From Riptortus pedestris (Eukaryota > Arthropoda > Insecta > Hemiptera > Alydidae), in contig CM032232.1 of the NCBI GenBank assembly GCA_019009955.1, positions 136,172,001 to 136,236,000 on the forward strand: a stretch of DNA of 64,000 nucleotides, in the 5' to 3' direction. Under the pieces are notes generated by a model. The model had not been told where the DNA came from and did no database searches. It was given only the letters and a program-made list of their open reading frames with translations. The stretch's first letter is position 1; each line of letters opens with the position of its first letter. The position numbers were made by a program, and so were the translations under genes. Below are positions 32,801-45,880 of this stretch, in pieces.

Positions 32801-33136
32801 TTAACCTTTTGTGTGCGGAGAATACTACCATAGTACCCTGAGTTACGCTGCAGCGTTTGAACTGCGAGTAGGCTCCGCACTATTCGGAAAGATTCTATCT
32901 TCCCAACCGCACTTATTAGCGTTCTAGCTTCTGTGCTGACCAGATCTTATAATTATTTTCTTCTGTTATTGCTACTGTAGGGTCGTAATAAAAATTAGAC
33001 AACCTTTGCTCAACATCAACAGGAACTTTTTATCTATTTAAGTTTAGATATTCATCCAGGAATGGACAACGTACAAGAATTCAGTTAGGGGTTTTAGAGA
33101 TCGTGGTGTTAGGACCCCACGCAGCCAAAGGGTTAA
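32801..33136. mobile_element. piggyBac-type MITE (TTAA-flanked)
   Basis: TTAA at 32801-32804 and 33133-33136 brackets 328 bp. The termini CCTTTTGTGTGCGGAG and (reverse complement) CCCTTTGGCTGCGTGG agree at 11 of 16 positions. TTAACCCTTTG-type termini with TTAA duplications are characteristic of piggyBac-family MITEs. No transposase coding is present. Confidence 0.55.
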
Positions 33137-33173
33137 TTTATTAGGAGTTACATGGAAGTCTTGTAGTATCCAC

Positions 33174-33287
33174 ATGGGAGTTATACCTAACCCTAACGGT
33201 GGCCAAAATGCTATTGTCAATCCCACTGAAAGCCAGGTAGCTCTTTGTACCTCTGCGCCCTCTCTTGAGGAAGTCAGGCAACAGCAG
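33174..33287 (+). CDS. Possible coding first exon (unrecognised)
   Basis: An open frame starts at ATG 33174 (contains IVNPTESQVALCTSAPSLEE) and reaches CAG|GTAAGA at 33287/33288 after exactly 38 codons. The context, just downstream of a MITE and leading into a GC-rich stretch, would suit a first coding exon. Without a splice donor the frame runs only to a stop at 33351. The frame is also open upstream to 33048, but that part lies in the MITE. I do not recognise the protein. Codon use looks less AT-driven than elsewhere. This is an inference from one open frame and one splice-like site. Confidence 0.25.
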
Positions 33288-33299
33288 GTAAGACTGAAG

Positions 33300-33620
33300 G
33301 GTAAGGTAGAGAGAGAGAGGGGGGGGGACTGTTCCCTCTTGACCGGGCGTTGAAATCACCCGCCCCGACAACGAGAGCAGACTGACCCTTAGACCTACCG
33401 GCGTCACCCCCCGTTGAAGTCACCCCCGACCCTCCTCCCACCCCTAGAGCCGAGGGTGGGGTGGGGGGATGGGGTGGGGGGTACAGTCAGCTGAGGGAGG
33501 GGAGGCCGGCCATCCCCTCAGTAGTGGCTGCAGTCCAGTGGTGATAGGTACAGTCTGCGGCTCTCTCCTCACCCGCTATACACCACCACTCATATCACTC
33601 GCCCAGAACGGATTTTTAAT
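33300..33620. other. GC-rich block with G/C-skewed tracts
   Basis: Contains GA repeats, several runs of 5-10 G, and short CpG-containing segments (gtctgcggctctctcctcac), in contrast with the AT-rich surroundings. It could be promoter-proximal or untranslated sequence of a gene starting at the candidate exon. No open frame here is convincing. The 82-codon frame at 33469-33717 looks composition-driven. Confidence 0.35.
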
Positions 33621-33720
33621 TACACTAACAGTGAGTAATTTTTTTATTTATTTAATTATTTTTAAACTACCCCAAATTTATTTCTACCCAAGGGCGTCAA
33701 TTAAAAACAATCTGTAAGTT

Positions 33721-36584
33721 TGTACAATTTTCTTATTGTACAAAATTAAAAATGTAATTTTATATTTTAATTATTAATTTCGAAAATTAAAAAAAAAATG
33801 CAAGACTATTGAATTTAACAAACTATTTTAAAATACAATATTCCCCTAATAAGTACTGTCACATTTTCCTTATTTTTTAGCGGAACCTACACTCGGAAAA
33901 TCTAGACTATTTTAACTTTCTGTTTGTAAACTATTTCATTTATTTATAGAACTCTCCCAATTTTTCGTTACAATATTATAACAGGAGTTCCAATAAAAAT
34001 ATGTCATTTCAATCAAAAGGTAAATATCAAGTCCCGAAAATGCTAAAAGTCCATTAATAATTTTAAAAATTCTTTTGGAAATCGATTTACTGTTAATTGG
34101 CGTCCTTTTGCAGCCAGATATGTGCTATTTGAAATTTCTGTGGTCACGTTATAGTTTTTGTATTTTATTTTCTCGTTGAAATCTAAACATAAATAAATGT
34201 ACATTTGGTTTTTGTCTCCGTTTGTATTCAGATAGTTTTGTAATAAACGAATTAAAAGCCTTTCACGGGTTGAATAGCTTAGTAAAGTTGAAATTAAGAA
34301 CGATATATATTTTTAAAATATATCGGAACATGTGAATATAATACTTAAACATTCCAAATCTATTATTTAATTCGTATTTCTCACAAGAGATTATGAGTAA
34401 CGAAAGAACTAATAGTAAATTTATTACTTTGAAAACCTGGTTTTCTCCCCTAATAGTAACCATTATCTGTGTTTTTTATTTATAATTAGAAAACTATTTG
34501 AATGCTTCATTAACTGATATAGCTATAATTTGTAAGTGAAAGCGAAAACTACATTACCACATATTAGTGTGAGTAATATTTATTATCTTTCTCTTTTTTA
34601 TTATTTTTATCATGTAAGTTATTGTCGCTGTAAGAGCTATTAAAATAAAATAATTACAGCTTAATATATTAACAGTCCGTGTTTATTGGTACTTTGCCCG
34701 GCTTATCGGCTAGAACGACTTTTAGAAGTGAATTAAGTATAAGAATTTTATTAAGCCGTCTTTTTGCCGATATAAATAAAACTTATCACAAAGAATGTGC
34801 CATTGAGTCATTAATTTCAGTTGGAATGGTTAAAAATCAATATACGTTTATGTGTATGCATTGTATACGCATTTTATTTTAGTTTTGGTGATTCTACATT
34901 TTTTGCAATTTACTTTGTGCGTTTAGAGTACTGTCGGATGAGTAAAGAGAGTTGTGCTTCTCCGTGTAGCGTAGCACACTTATCAAGATTACATGAGAAC
35001 CGTCGTATGATATCAAGAACCATAACAATCATATCACGGGATATAAAAGAGCATGATTACCCGATCGCGATAATTGTAGAACGTTCACCAAAGGCGGCCA
35101 TATGTATTCACGCGGTCGCCGGCAGAGCTTTTGAAGCTTTTGATCGTATCAAGAGTTTTATTTCGCTATAACACCCATAATTGTGGATTTACGAATACTT
35201 TCCTCACGGCCTGTAAAAATTGTGTTAATACTCCTGATACGACCTACAGGGAAGCATATTTAAAATATACATCCATTAGACTGCCATATTTAAACGTGGG
35301 ACCTAGCCGGTTCTACAGGTATAATATACCATATATATTACGAGCTGGAGGTAGATGATTCAACCATAAAATTATTATGAGTTTCATATATTATACTTAC
35401 ACTATACATTCCTACACCAATTACACAATACATTTATCAACTCCAATTGTCTACATTAAAATTATTGGCTCACATTTGAAGCGTAATATAACATACAAAC
35501 TATACTTCAGCCCTGTAATATAGTGCCTTTAAATTTATATATGGTTTTAAAAAAGTAGAGAAAAAAAATAAGCCAAGGTGACTTATTATAATAGTTCTGT
35601 CAGCCGGACGTATTTACGGCCTGCTGTTTATTTCTTATTTTTAGTCTGTATGATTTCATAATTAATTTAGTGGTTTACTTTTTATTCCCTTAATATTTTA
35701 TACTTACTCTTTCATTTTTTAGTTGTATTATTCAGCTTATACTATTATTAGCTTAATAATTATGTAAAATAAGCATTTTAAATTAATTATAATTTCCTCA
35801 AAAGCAGAACGTTTCCATATTTTCCAGGTAGGAATTATAGAGTATGAATACCTTTTTCTGTTATTGCATTAAATGCAAATTTTGAGAATTGATTTTCAAT
35901 ACGTAAAAAGTAAGTTTTCAAATGCTCATAAAACAATATTATCATTGCTGCAAGGTATCGAATTTCTCGTGTAAAAAATATTATAATTTTGATTTGGTTC
36001 AAATAATAAATTCGGACGTTCGTAAAGGTACGAATCATGCACCTGAAACACATTTTTTCATGAGCTGGGCCGGATTTTGCTCTTGCGTCTTCTTCCGTTC
36101 TTACTATGTCTATTATCAATTAATATATATGAATAATAAAAAAAAAATCTACATTTAATAAAAATGTTGATTAAAAAATATATTTGAGTAACTTATATAA
36201 AAAAAAACTGTACAGATAACTTTCAAAATTATTCTGATACCCGAATTGTTACCAATCTAAATTACTCGTTACCAAGAACATACTGATAATAGAGATAACT
36301 AGCCGTGTCAAAATGTGATTGAGACTAGCAGAAGATATTATTTCACGATGTAGTTATTATGGTTCTCTCAAATTAAAATTACTAGTAAATTAATTAATGC
36401 CATTATATCACAGTAATAGATAATAATTTTTGTTCTTTATAAGTTCATAATTATTTCGACAAAATTGTTAAAATTCAACATTCCTCGAGTGTTTTTCCTT
36501 GTTATCCTTCGGATAATTATAAGATCATCCGATTTCACTGAATTGACTAATTCAAAATGAATTCCATTTGTTCACAGGTGGTAA

Positions 36585-36636
<52 letters not shown>

Positions 36637-38703
36637 GTAATTAATGTACATACACATTAATTAAAATCTAAACAAAGGGATTATATTGCTTCTATGCAAA
36701 TGATTATATCAAGCATGATTATTGACATTGTCATCACATAATACTACACCTTTTTTCCGGGGAAAAGTGACACTTTGGATAATTCCAATAACATTTTTCC
36801 TGTTATTATAAATGGGAGTCCTTCTGTATATTAAATATGTTTCACATCGCTATTACATAGGATCTTCTATTATACATCTATTGAGCCTTGTGGTACTAAA
36901 AGGGAATCTACAGGTGTCCATTTTTAGTCTGTGAAGAAATTATGATTTCATACGGGGAGTCCGTCATCCAAATAAACCCTAAAAAAATTCCAGGATCAGT
37001 GAAAGCGATAATTTATAGTCCACCAAAACGTGGTTAAAACACGACACAGTGTTCCGCAAGAATACCGCCAATTGGCATACAAACGCCAGACGCTTCACAG
37101 CACTGATGATGATGTAGTAGATACCTCGAAACTCTAAGCATATACATTGAAAGAATCTGTCTTTTGATTTGAAAATTGGATAGGTAGCATGTCGTCGGTT
37201 AGCCATAAGAAAATATGTAGGATTTAGCAATCCTTTTACGTTACATCCAACAGTAATTATAAGTTTTCAGCTTTGCTCTCATAATCCTGGTGTTGTGATT
37301 TTGAGAGGTCTTGTTGTTTTTCTTAATTTGTTTTTTGTAGGTCTAAATACATTGAAATAGAATAGTGTGGATACACAATTACAGATAATTTTATCCCAGC
37401 AATTTCGCTATATGTCGGTGATTTTCTCATCAGTAAATAGTATTCTTGGGTTTTTTTTTTTTCCTTTTTTTATATATATAATTTCCCAGGTTGAGTAAGT
37501 TAAAGCATTAGAAAAATGATACAGTGACGTGTACTTTGGTTAGAAACGAGGTTAGAGTGAATCGCAAAGCACCTCGCTGGCAAGATGGGTAATTTGGCAC
37601 TTAGGCGAGGATTAAAATAAAAACAGGGTACTAGTCCAGCTTTCTACTTCCAGGGATTTAGGGTAGTCTCCCCCCCCCTCACCCTCTCTCTCGGCCCTTG
37701 AGGAACTCATCCCGCAGTCCCCGGAGTGTCTAATTACAATCACGGAACAAAGGTTGAGGAGAAGAGTGAGCCAATTTCAAGAAATGAGGAAAATTGCTCC
37801 CCCGTTTGAGAGAGTTACAAATAGATGGAATAGTTCCCGGTAAATCACGTGTAAAAGCCCCCATGTAAATAACAGGTTGGAGAGGGGAAACCCTCAAGCC
37901 GGAGTGATGAGCAGGAAAGGAAAAGAAGACGAAGCAAAGCAAAGAAAAAAAAGAAAAGAAAAGAGGAACAGAAAAGAGATAAAAAGATAGCTCTGATAAT
38001 CAGTGAGCCCCCGGTCAAGGTCTTCACTCCAATCTTGACTATGCTTCAACACTTAGACCTGAAAAATAGTCTTGTTTACTCCGTCATGTCATCGGAGACG
38101 TCAGCCGCGGTGGCATTCCCAGTGTTAGTCGTCAGAGAATGGCACAAACAATAATAGAAGAATAACTTGTGAATTTCAGAATTTATGACTCGGGAAGTTG
38201 TTCTTTCTTTTGAGAACAACAACTCTAGGTTTTTAGAATATCATGTACTGAAAAAGAAACTTTGAGGAAATATTGGTAAACGCTGTAATGCCCAGAGCTG
38301 CATTTAGATGAAAAGAAACCATAGGCAATTCTACTTATGATGGCTCAATGAGCAGAACGATTTGATCTTAACCAATACATTTTTAAGTTTCTTTATTTGT
38401 CATATGCGTAGAATTTTTCCATATTTTCGGTCCACTGTTTTAGTGTTCACTGTTTTTAGAATAGTGTAATTTTAATTTTGCTAACAATTTGATTGTAGGA
38501 CTCTCTTGATCTTGAGGTCTTAGGTTGAAGCGTAGTTAACCTATAGGAAAATCCGGGACTGGTAATAAATAGGATTTATTATCACACAGTATTATAATAT
38601 ATTTATTTATAGATAATTTTGTAAACGTTCTATATTAAAATATATACATAAAATGTTTTTAAATAGCGATAAGGAGACGTCTACTCTTTTTATTTTTGGC
38701 TGA
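33721..38703. other. Long repeat-poor stretch, no gene identified
   Basis: AT-rich and mostly unique. 34680-35360 is somewhat less AT-rich and carries three overlapping open frames of 67-116 codons, none with a recognisable domain. 36590-36634 is a TA microsatellite. 37640-38160 contains a C-rich run and an A/G-rich tract (about 37915-37990). No A element or SINE was seen. Confidence 0.4.
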
Positions 38704-38871
38704 AGAGGGCTTGAGCTATCTACGGATACAAAGAGCTTACAACGAATTATCTACTCATCCCCTCATACTCTGCTATGGAACGGCTTTTTGGCCAGACTCA
38801 TAGAGTCAAGTGAAGATTATGAACATGAATTTACGGACGAAAATGTGAAAGAGCTGTGTCGATATGTATAA
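38704..38871 (+). pseudogene. Possible protein-coding remnant (unrecognised)
   Basis: A stop-bounded frame of 55 codons without ATG reads ...HTLLWNGFLARLIESSEDYE... and ends at TAA 38869-38871. The mixed, non-AT-biased residues look more protein-like than other frames here. I cannot name a family. An alternative frame is open over the first 100 bp, so the evidence is weak. Confidence 0.18.
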
Positions 38872-39889
38872 ATCAAAAATATGAAAATATTCCGCCACCC
38901 AATATAAAAAATGAAATTAATGATACTGTTCTTCTATAGTTAAAAACAATCGATTTATTAATCAGGAGGAATAGAAAGTCATGGAAAGACTTCCTTTAAT
39001 AGAATAGGAATATTGGAGGTCTATAACAGTCGGGACTATTGAAGGTTTCCTTTGATGTTTTGAAAAAAAATTATACTTATTAATTCTTACGTTCTTTCAC
39101 AAAAGAAAAAGTAAACCTTAAGTTAGGCGCGTAATATTGATCTCAATAGAATGTGTCAAAAATTGATGAAAATATCAATAAATGAACATAGCAACGAGGA
39201 ACATAAGGACTTCGTATACGTAGAGCATGTTAGTCCGTATTTTTATCATTCATATTAACAGTTTTCCAAAAATCCTTCTCATATGGCGAGACTTTGAGTA
39301 AAATAAATTTACATTAGTGACAGTGTCATCGCTTGCCGTCCAACCAAACCCGATGAAAACCATTTTACGGAATGCCCTTTCTCTTCTGTACCTCGATGAC
39401 ATACTCTTCCCAACATATTCGGCTCTGTCCTAGAATCTGATATACTCCTCTGCAGAAGAGTTTTCGGGAACCCAGAGCCCGCAAAAGGACAGAGACGCCA
39501 AAAGCAGTCCGAGCCATTACGCAGACCAACGAGCAACTGCTAAAAATCCATTAGAACCAAGGCGACAACAGTCAATAATAATCGCTTCCAACAACAACAG
39601 CAGCCTCATTAATATAATCACCTACGCGAAAATGGCGAAAGACAAAATGAAAGACGGCGGCTTTTTTTGCTGAACCATTAGTAGCAATAAACGCAATAAA
39701 ACTACAAACGCAAACATACGATGAAAGGTCGTTTATAAATATAACTTATAAATGAAGTTTTCAAACAGCCTTGCAAATATATGGCATAGATAAATGCTCT
39801 CAAGGTCTGAAACACATATGGGAATGGCTGGCCTATTCCAAAAGAACTATTAAACATGTATTATTACAAATGCCAATTGGGTTACCACT
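38872..39889. other. Unassigned sequence
   Basis: 39300-39660 is locally GC-richer, with an unrecognised 75-codon reverse open frame (39309-39536). Nothing else is visible. Confidence 0.4.
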
Positions 39890-40340
39890 ATAGATAAGTA
39901 CATTTTTTTTTGCTTTCTTGCACAAAGGAAAGAATGTATTGTAATCGCGAGAATATTTGGTTTCCCGATTTAAATGGAATTATCTGTTTTGCCTTCCCTG
40001 AATCCATTTTACAGTTCGGCTTGACGTATGTACTTGTGTAAGTCCATATCATGCAAAACTCCAAAACTGCTTGACTTTAGAATATTCAAATTTTCTTATT
40101 TATGACTGTTGTGCGTCTAGATGTGGTCTTCCTGATCAAAATCGACAAAGTGAGAGATGGTTTGAGGGGCACTCCTCAGCAATTTTTTTTTTTTAATCAA
40201 TACTACATCAAATTTCGTTTATCCGATTTAAAAATGGTCTTCCGCACTTACACAATTCTTCCCCGTCTAACATCAAATTTGTTTCACTTACGTGTGAGTG
40301 GCAGATATATTACTAAGTTCTGTTTCATCATTCATTTTTG
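39890..40340 (+). repeat. Dispersed repeat, family F, copy 2
   Basis: ggaaagaatgtattgtaatc ... aatggaattatctgttttgc resembles 32047-32150. The following ccctgaatccattttacagt and cggcttgacgtatgtacttg resemble a repeat type common in invertebrate genomes. The class is not determined and no intact coding sequence is seen. The 79-codon open frame at 40102-40341 lies inside it. Confidence 0.4.
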
Positions 40341-41276
40341 AATTTCAGATTTGTCGATCTCTCGTAAATCAACTTTAAAAATTGAATAAGCTATTGTGGT
40401 TTTGATGCAATATTCGAAGATGATATACAAAGTTTTTTTTCCCCGTCGGGAGTATTCTTATAATTACTGCACATACATCATAGAAGGGAGTTCGGTGCAT
40501 CTGAGAAATGCATAAAAAGAAACCCACACGGAAAGATCAATGATTTGCAATCTCGAAATCAGTCCATTGCAGCCGATGAGACAATCAGATATTTCGCTGT
40601 TCATTCTTACCGCCTCCGTAATGTGTGCTATATGACTCTTTCATGCAAATAGCCTCTCAGAAACATTTTTGTGAGCAATCTGCATTTTCTCTCGCCCCTA
40701 TTTGCAATTATAATCTCGAGAGGTAATTATTACATTGAACTTTTTTTAAATTCATAATTTTTAAGACCTTATTGAAGAGAGTAAAACTTTTTTTTTCTAT
40801 AATAAAAAGCATCCAGTGCTCTGATATGGATGATAGATAAAAGTTATTTGTTCGGGTGGATAGATACTTGTATGATTTCCCTAAATTTAAATTAATTAAC
40901 CTAATGTCCATTTGATTAGCATTAGAAGCAACAGCTGTCAATAAAATAAAATTATAAGCTACTAAACTGAACGGTTTTTTTTTTTACCTTAAAATTGAAC
41001 TTTACCTATTTTCTCCCAAATTAAGGATATAATTAATAAACTATCATAATATTTAATGAGGATCAATAAAAATACCTAATCCTCTAGAAGTAATTACTGT
41101 TCTAGTGCAGTTTCGAAGAGAACCTCCATCATAAATGTCTGTTGACAAAAGCATTATCTGTAATTAAAACAAAAAATAAAATAACAATACCTTAAAAAAT
41201 ATGAATAAAAAATAAACCATGGCTCAATAACCCCAAAAAAAAAATCTTATTATTATTTTGCTACTCTTTAATATTT
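40341..41276. other. Unassigned AT-rich sequence
   Basis: No gene or repeat recognised. Confidence 0.45.
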
Positions 41277-41510
41277 GGGGAGCTCAAATTTGCAGCCATG
41301 TGATTTAATGGTCTTAATATGATGAATGATTTAATGGTAGTGCAAGATTCATGGGTTCGAAATCCCTGTAAACTTTAAGAATTTCTTTAGTGACGCACTC
41401 ACAAAATAAAATCCTCAGCTCCATCCTGGCTAGAAAAGGGCGGTACAACCTGTAGATAAGCCGTCCCAATTAGCCGTAGTATTATGTAGTGTATGCTAAT
41501 AAATACAATT
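41277..41510 (+). mobile_element. tRNA-derived SINE, forward copy
   Basis: Head gggagctcaaatttgcagcc (diverged box A), box B-like gggttcgaaatcc, body ccatcctggctagaaaaggg and tail cccaattagccgtagtatta. Confidence 0.75.
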
Positions 41511-41610
41511 ATTGTAACATTAAATGAACAGTTTTGTATACTTAATTTATTTGGAGTACAAGGAAGTTTAACAAGGAAGAAAAGGATTATTTCCTAAAAT
41601 AACCAATCCC

Positions 41611-41796
41611 CACTTTAAGCTACTAAGGCTAATGGGAAAACTTTAAGTAACCATTCTTTGTAGCCAGGGTGGATTAAGAGTTTTATTTATTGCGTTCGCC
41701 ACTAAATAAATTCTCATTGCTCACGAGGGAATCAAACCGGCAACTGTACTTTTTGCAATAGGATTAAGGCACACGCAAGACCACTCAGAGCCTCAA
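41611..41796 (-). mobile_element. tRNA-derived SINE, reverse copy, diverged
   Basis: Tail cactttaagctactaaggct, body tgtagccagggtggattaag, box B-like gagggaatcaaaccgg and head ccactcagagcctc in reverse. It lies about 100 bp from a forward copy, forming an inverted pair. Confidence 0.7.
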
Positions 41797-44279
41797 ACAG
41801 TGGACCATTTGCTCGAAAAGAATGCTTCCAACTTTTATGGTAACGCGTTCTAAAACCAGCTGAGATCATTCCTATATTTTCTCCAACATTTAAGGCCATA
41901 CTCATCTGCATTTTTTTTTGTAAACATCAGACTTATAAATAATCTTCAAGGTAACTATATATATTGAAATATTTTGACGTGTTCGTGTAAATCGAAAAAT
42001 ATTTTGCTCTTTGTGAATAAGATATGATTTTGTTTATTTTTATTTTATAATATTTAACTCATTTTTATTGTATTAAGAATGATGTTTCGATAAATGACAA
42101 CCGAGGCTTAAAACGGTTTTTGTCATTTCAAGTTTTTATAATACAAATTTAGACAAATTACCACGTTTTTCTGAAATTATACGTTTTTACAGCATCTGTT
42201 ACACATAAAACGTTTCGTCAAATATTTCCTGAACAATTCGTCAAAATGTGTGAGAAAGCACATTCCTTTTTCAGCCTCTCAAATAAAATTAATGGCTTTT
42301 TTACATTTATAATAAATTATAAAGAGAAAATGAATATTTCTATTCTTATTACGGGTGTTAAAAAACGAACGGCCATATCCTTCTCATGATTGATGAAAAC
42401 GTGAAGGAATTTAATGAGATCATTTCATCGAGCCGAACCCAGAACTCATAAGGCGCAAAGGAACTTACAAGAACTAACTTAAATGTGTTGTTAAAGAAAA
42501 ATACATTATATCGGGCAATTAATCTAACACGTGATATCTAAAATAAGTCCGAATCATATATACTACGTCATCCTCCCGCCATTATCATTAAGTTTCCTAT
42601 AGTTTTGAATTTTTTATTTTTTTTAAACTGTATTTCCCCTTTTTCTTAATTTATTTGTCGAGCTACTGGCCTTCGCCAATTACCGTCTATTGTATGGGGC
42701 GTACATTGAAAAACAGCCGGCGGAATTTGTATATTAATCTCTAAACAAAATGTCGACAGACAATACAGTAAACATTACAAAAAGCCAGAAATTAACATTA
42801 ACTATTTTTCCAAGAAAGTTTTATTTATTTTAAAACAGTTTTTCTTTGGTTCATGGACAATTTATTTCATGCGGGAACAATGAAATAAAAACATTTTCTA
42901 AAATTTAATTTACACACTTGAATTAAACAATAAACCTAACTGTACTCCAATTTATTTATTTACTTTAGTGATTGCACAATTAAAATAAATAATTAAACTG
43001 GACTAGCACGGTGTCTAATCCATAATGTTGAACCTTTCATATTTCCTTAACATTTTTCATTTTTCCGTTAGTACATTATATCGCACTTAAATGAAAAAAA
43101 TTGAATGTTAAATTTCTTTTATTTAAACCTTTTTTTTCTTCTAATCCTTTTTTAAAATTCTTTTTTAATACATTGTTATCATTGTTATAATTAATTTTAC
43201 TTATTCATGTGATGTTAATGTAACAATGTATATGACATTATGTTAAAATATGTTTTAAATTTCAGTCGTCGGTTGAAGTAATCAAATAGAATATTTAATC
43301 TCTAACCTGGCTAGAAAAATGAGTTAACCTCTAGATAATGCTTGAAGATTAATTTTAGTTGTATAAAGTTGGCGTTGCTAATCTATAAAAATACGATGAA
43401 TTCTGAAGTATTGTTTTTTGTTGAAGAAAAATATGTTTTATTGGCAATGATATTCCTGTAATATATGTTGATGACATTTTTCAAATAAATGATAACCTAA
43501 ATGTCCGAAAGGGGTACATTTTCATTCAAAAAATAAAGTTGAAAATAATGCTTTCTTATTCTGGGTCGGTGCGATACCGAAATCTCTCCTAAGAAGTGGC
43601 CTTCCAGACATGTTAAAAAATCCGGTTCTGTTTTGGATGAGTAGGCGAGTAGGTGGTAATAAATAGTCGTGGGGCCATACTGCATTAGCGGTATAAAGGC
43701 TATCTAATAAAGGGCTTTATAGGGGCCATCTAATAAAGTGACTCTATAAAGTGTAATATCCCGGGCGAGGAATCACTCTGTATGATAGTAATTTATGCGC
43801 GTCGAATAATACCGGTAGCCGGAGCCCCGGGCTACCCTCCCTCCCTAATACTAATACTGATAAATGGATTTAAGTACTTCAATTTTATCACTCTTATCTA
43901 CATTCCATTATACAACTTTCGACATATTCACAAGGGATAAATCACAACGGGCATTATCCGGTTAGGCATAGGCTCCCAAAAAATCGTCGTGGGCAGCGAA
44001 GGCTGTGGGAGACATTTTAACTGGCTTGTTTCGCACAATATATAATAAATAATATTGTGTACAATACATCTGAGGTTATTGGGAACAAAAAATGTATATA
44101 TTCCCTTGTAAATAGCTTTACGCCCAAACGACACATGACAAAATAGACGGATTTGGTTGTTCCTTCTTTGTTGTCCTTCTATTTCTGCATTATCTTTCAA
44201 AATACATACATACATAGTTACATATAAAACCAATTTTTCTGTAATCGTTGAATAATGGTAACATTACTAAACTGAAATG
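41797..44279. other. Mostly unassigned, with a SINE remnant
   Basis: 43303-43375 is a forward SINE body fragment (taacctggctagaaaaatga). 43690-43760 contains two direct repeats (ctatctaataaag / ccatctaataaag). 43814-43836 is a GC-rich hairpin with 7-bp arms GGTAGCC/GGCTACC. No gene is recognised. Confidence 0.4.
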
Positions 44280-44352
44280 AGTGAAGAAAGTGAAACATTT
44301 TGCAATAGAGTGAAGAAAGTAATCACTTTCTTCACAAGTGAAGAAAGTGAAT
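44280..44352. repeat. Repeated gtgaagaaagt motif forming a perfect hairpin
   Basis: GTGAAGAAAGT occurs at 44281, 44310 and 44338, and its reverse complement at 44325-44335. The central pair gives an 11-bp perfect stem with a 4-base loop (44310-44335). Confidence 0.8.
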
Positions 44353-44730
44353 TGCCTTCTTAATTAGTAATAAGTATAAATTAAAAAATAATTTGAAATT
44401 CGAAATTAAATGCTTTTAAATGTTTCTTAACATTGTAAGAATTTATTTTAACAATATAAATTGAAATGTGAATGAATTATTGGTGGAAATAATCAATATA
44501 TTTTAAAATTTAAATATAATAATAATTACCTTCCTTGTTTATAACCTGCACTTGTTTATAACTGCACTACTTCACAATCATCACTAGTTGTTTTATGACT
44601 ATGCTTATAACCTTTCACAACCATGCTTATAACCTACCAACAACATACCATAATCTTCACAACATCCTAATTTTGTTCATATTCTGGTTAGATCTGATCA
44701 TGTATTACACGATTACAGAAAAAATTTAAT

Positions 44731-44850
44731 ATTACACTCGTGACGAAAGTAGAATTTACAACTCTCGTGAAATTACCACACTCGCTTCGCTCGTGTGGGT
44801 AAACGTTTCACTCGAGTTGTAAAATGATCTACTTTCGTCACTTGTATAAT
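44731..44850. mobile_element. Small fold-back (hairpin) element
   Basis: About 120 bp forming one long imperfect inverted repeat. Left arm gtgacgaaagtaga, tttacaactc, cgtgaaa, taccacac; right arm the reverse complement of these. The tip is ctcgcttcgctcg. Arms are about 85 percent complementary with small indels. No coding sequence is present; it is consistent with a short MITE-like hairpin. Confidence 0.7.
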
Positions 44851-45880
44851 AAATAACTATTTTGCATTACAATAGTTACTATACGGTTAAACTGGAACAA
44901 ACACTACTTCTGAATTATTACAATTAATTTTCACGGCGTTTTTACAGTCTAATGATATAAGACACAGATTTGTTAAATCCACATTTGTGCCCCTGTTTAT
45001 AATTTACTCATTTCATCACTACCGCAATAATACAAATAGATATACATTTAATCAAGAAGATATTGGCAATTTAATGAATCTGATTTGTGGATCGTTAAAC
45101 TTTAATGCCTTATTAGTTTGTTGTTAATACATTTGTATATCATTAAACAGTATCAAACTCATTGTCGAACTATCTTGTATTATATGTCGATAGAATAATA
45201 AGATCTTCAATTATCATGTTTTGTCTCAGTGTTGCTGAATTAAAATCGGTTTACCTCCATGATACACACTACTTAAAATCATTAATTTCAAAGAGAAAAT
45301 CGTTTTGTTTTTCCTTTATCAACTCTCTGATTATAAAGTTATGAAATAGGGAAAAAAATGGATGAATTTAATTTTACAGGCTATAAATTTTATGTCACAC
45401 ACATTCAAGGAAACTATTAAAAATAATAATAGCCAATACTGAAAGACTTTATGATTTTTTTTTCTCGTCAGCTGGTAGGCATTAAATGAGTCACAGCCAT
45501 TTTTGGATATTCTACGTTTTGAGCAATGACATTTTATTCTGTTTTAGTCAGTTGTAATTACATCATCAGCTATTAAGGAAATATCATCACAGTTTTACAC
45601 TGACATTTATCTATTACGAGCCATCTGCTGGATATATATTTACGTGGAGAATTCTATTTGCAACTGTATGCCTAACGCTTTTGTTATTAAATGTATGTTC
45701 CAATATAAGTCGTACGATCAGTTTAGTTGTTATTTTGAAAGAGATTTATTGCAATTGGAGATATAGGTACATCCGTTACTGTCAACGTATGATTTCCAAA
45801 CTTGTAAAGTCATATAAACCAAATATTTGAAAAGGTGAATTTGGGAATGCGTTTTGAACTAATTCCAGAATATAATAACG
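44851..45880. other. Unassigned AT-rich sequence
   Basis: No gene or repeat recognised. Confidence 0.45.

Noticed and set aside
34821..35171. 116-codon forward open frame
   Set aside because: No recognisable motif, overlapping open frames on the same strand, and no splice or promoter context. Kept only as part of an unassigned stretch.
39309..39536. 75-codon reverse open frame in a GC-richer patch
   Set aside because: A second frame on the same strand is also open and neither resembles a known family, so composition is the simpler explanation.
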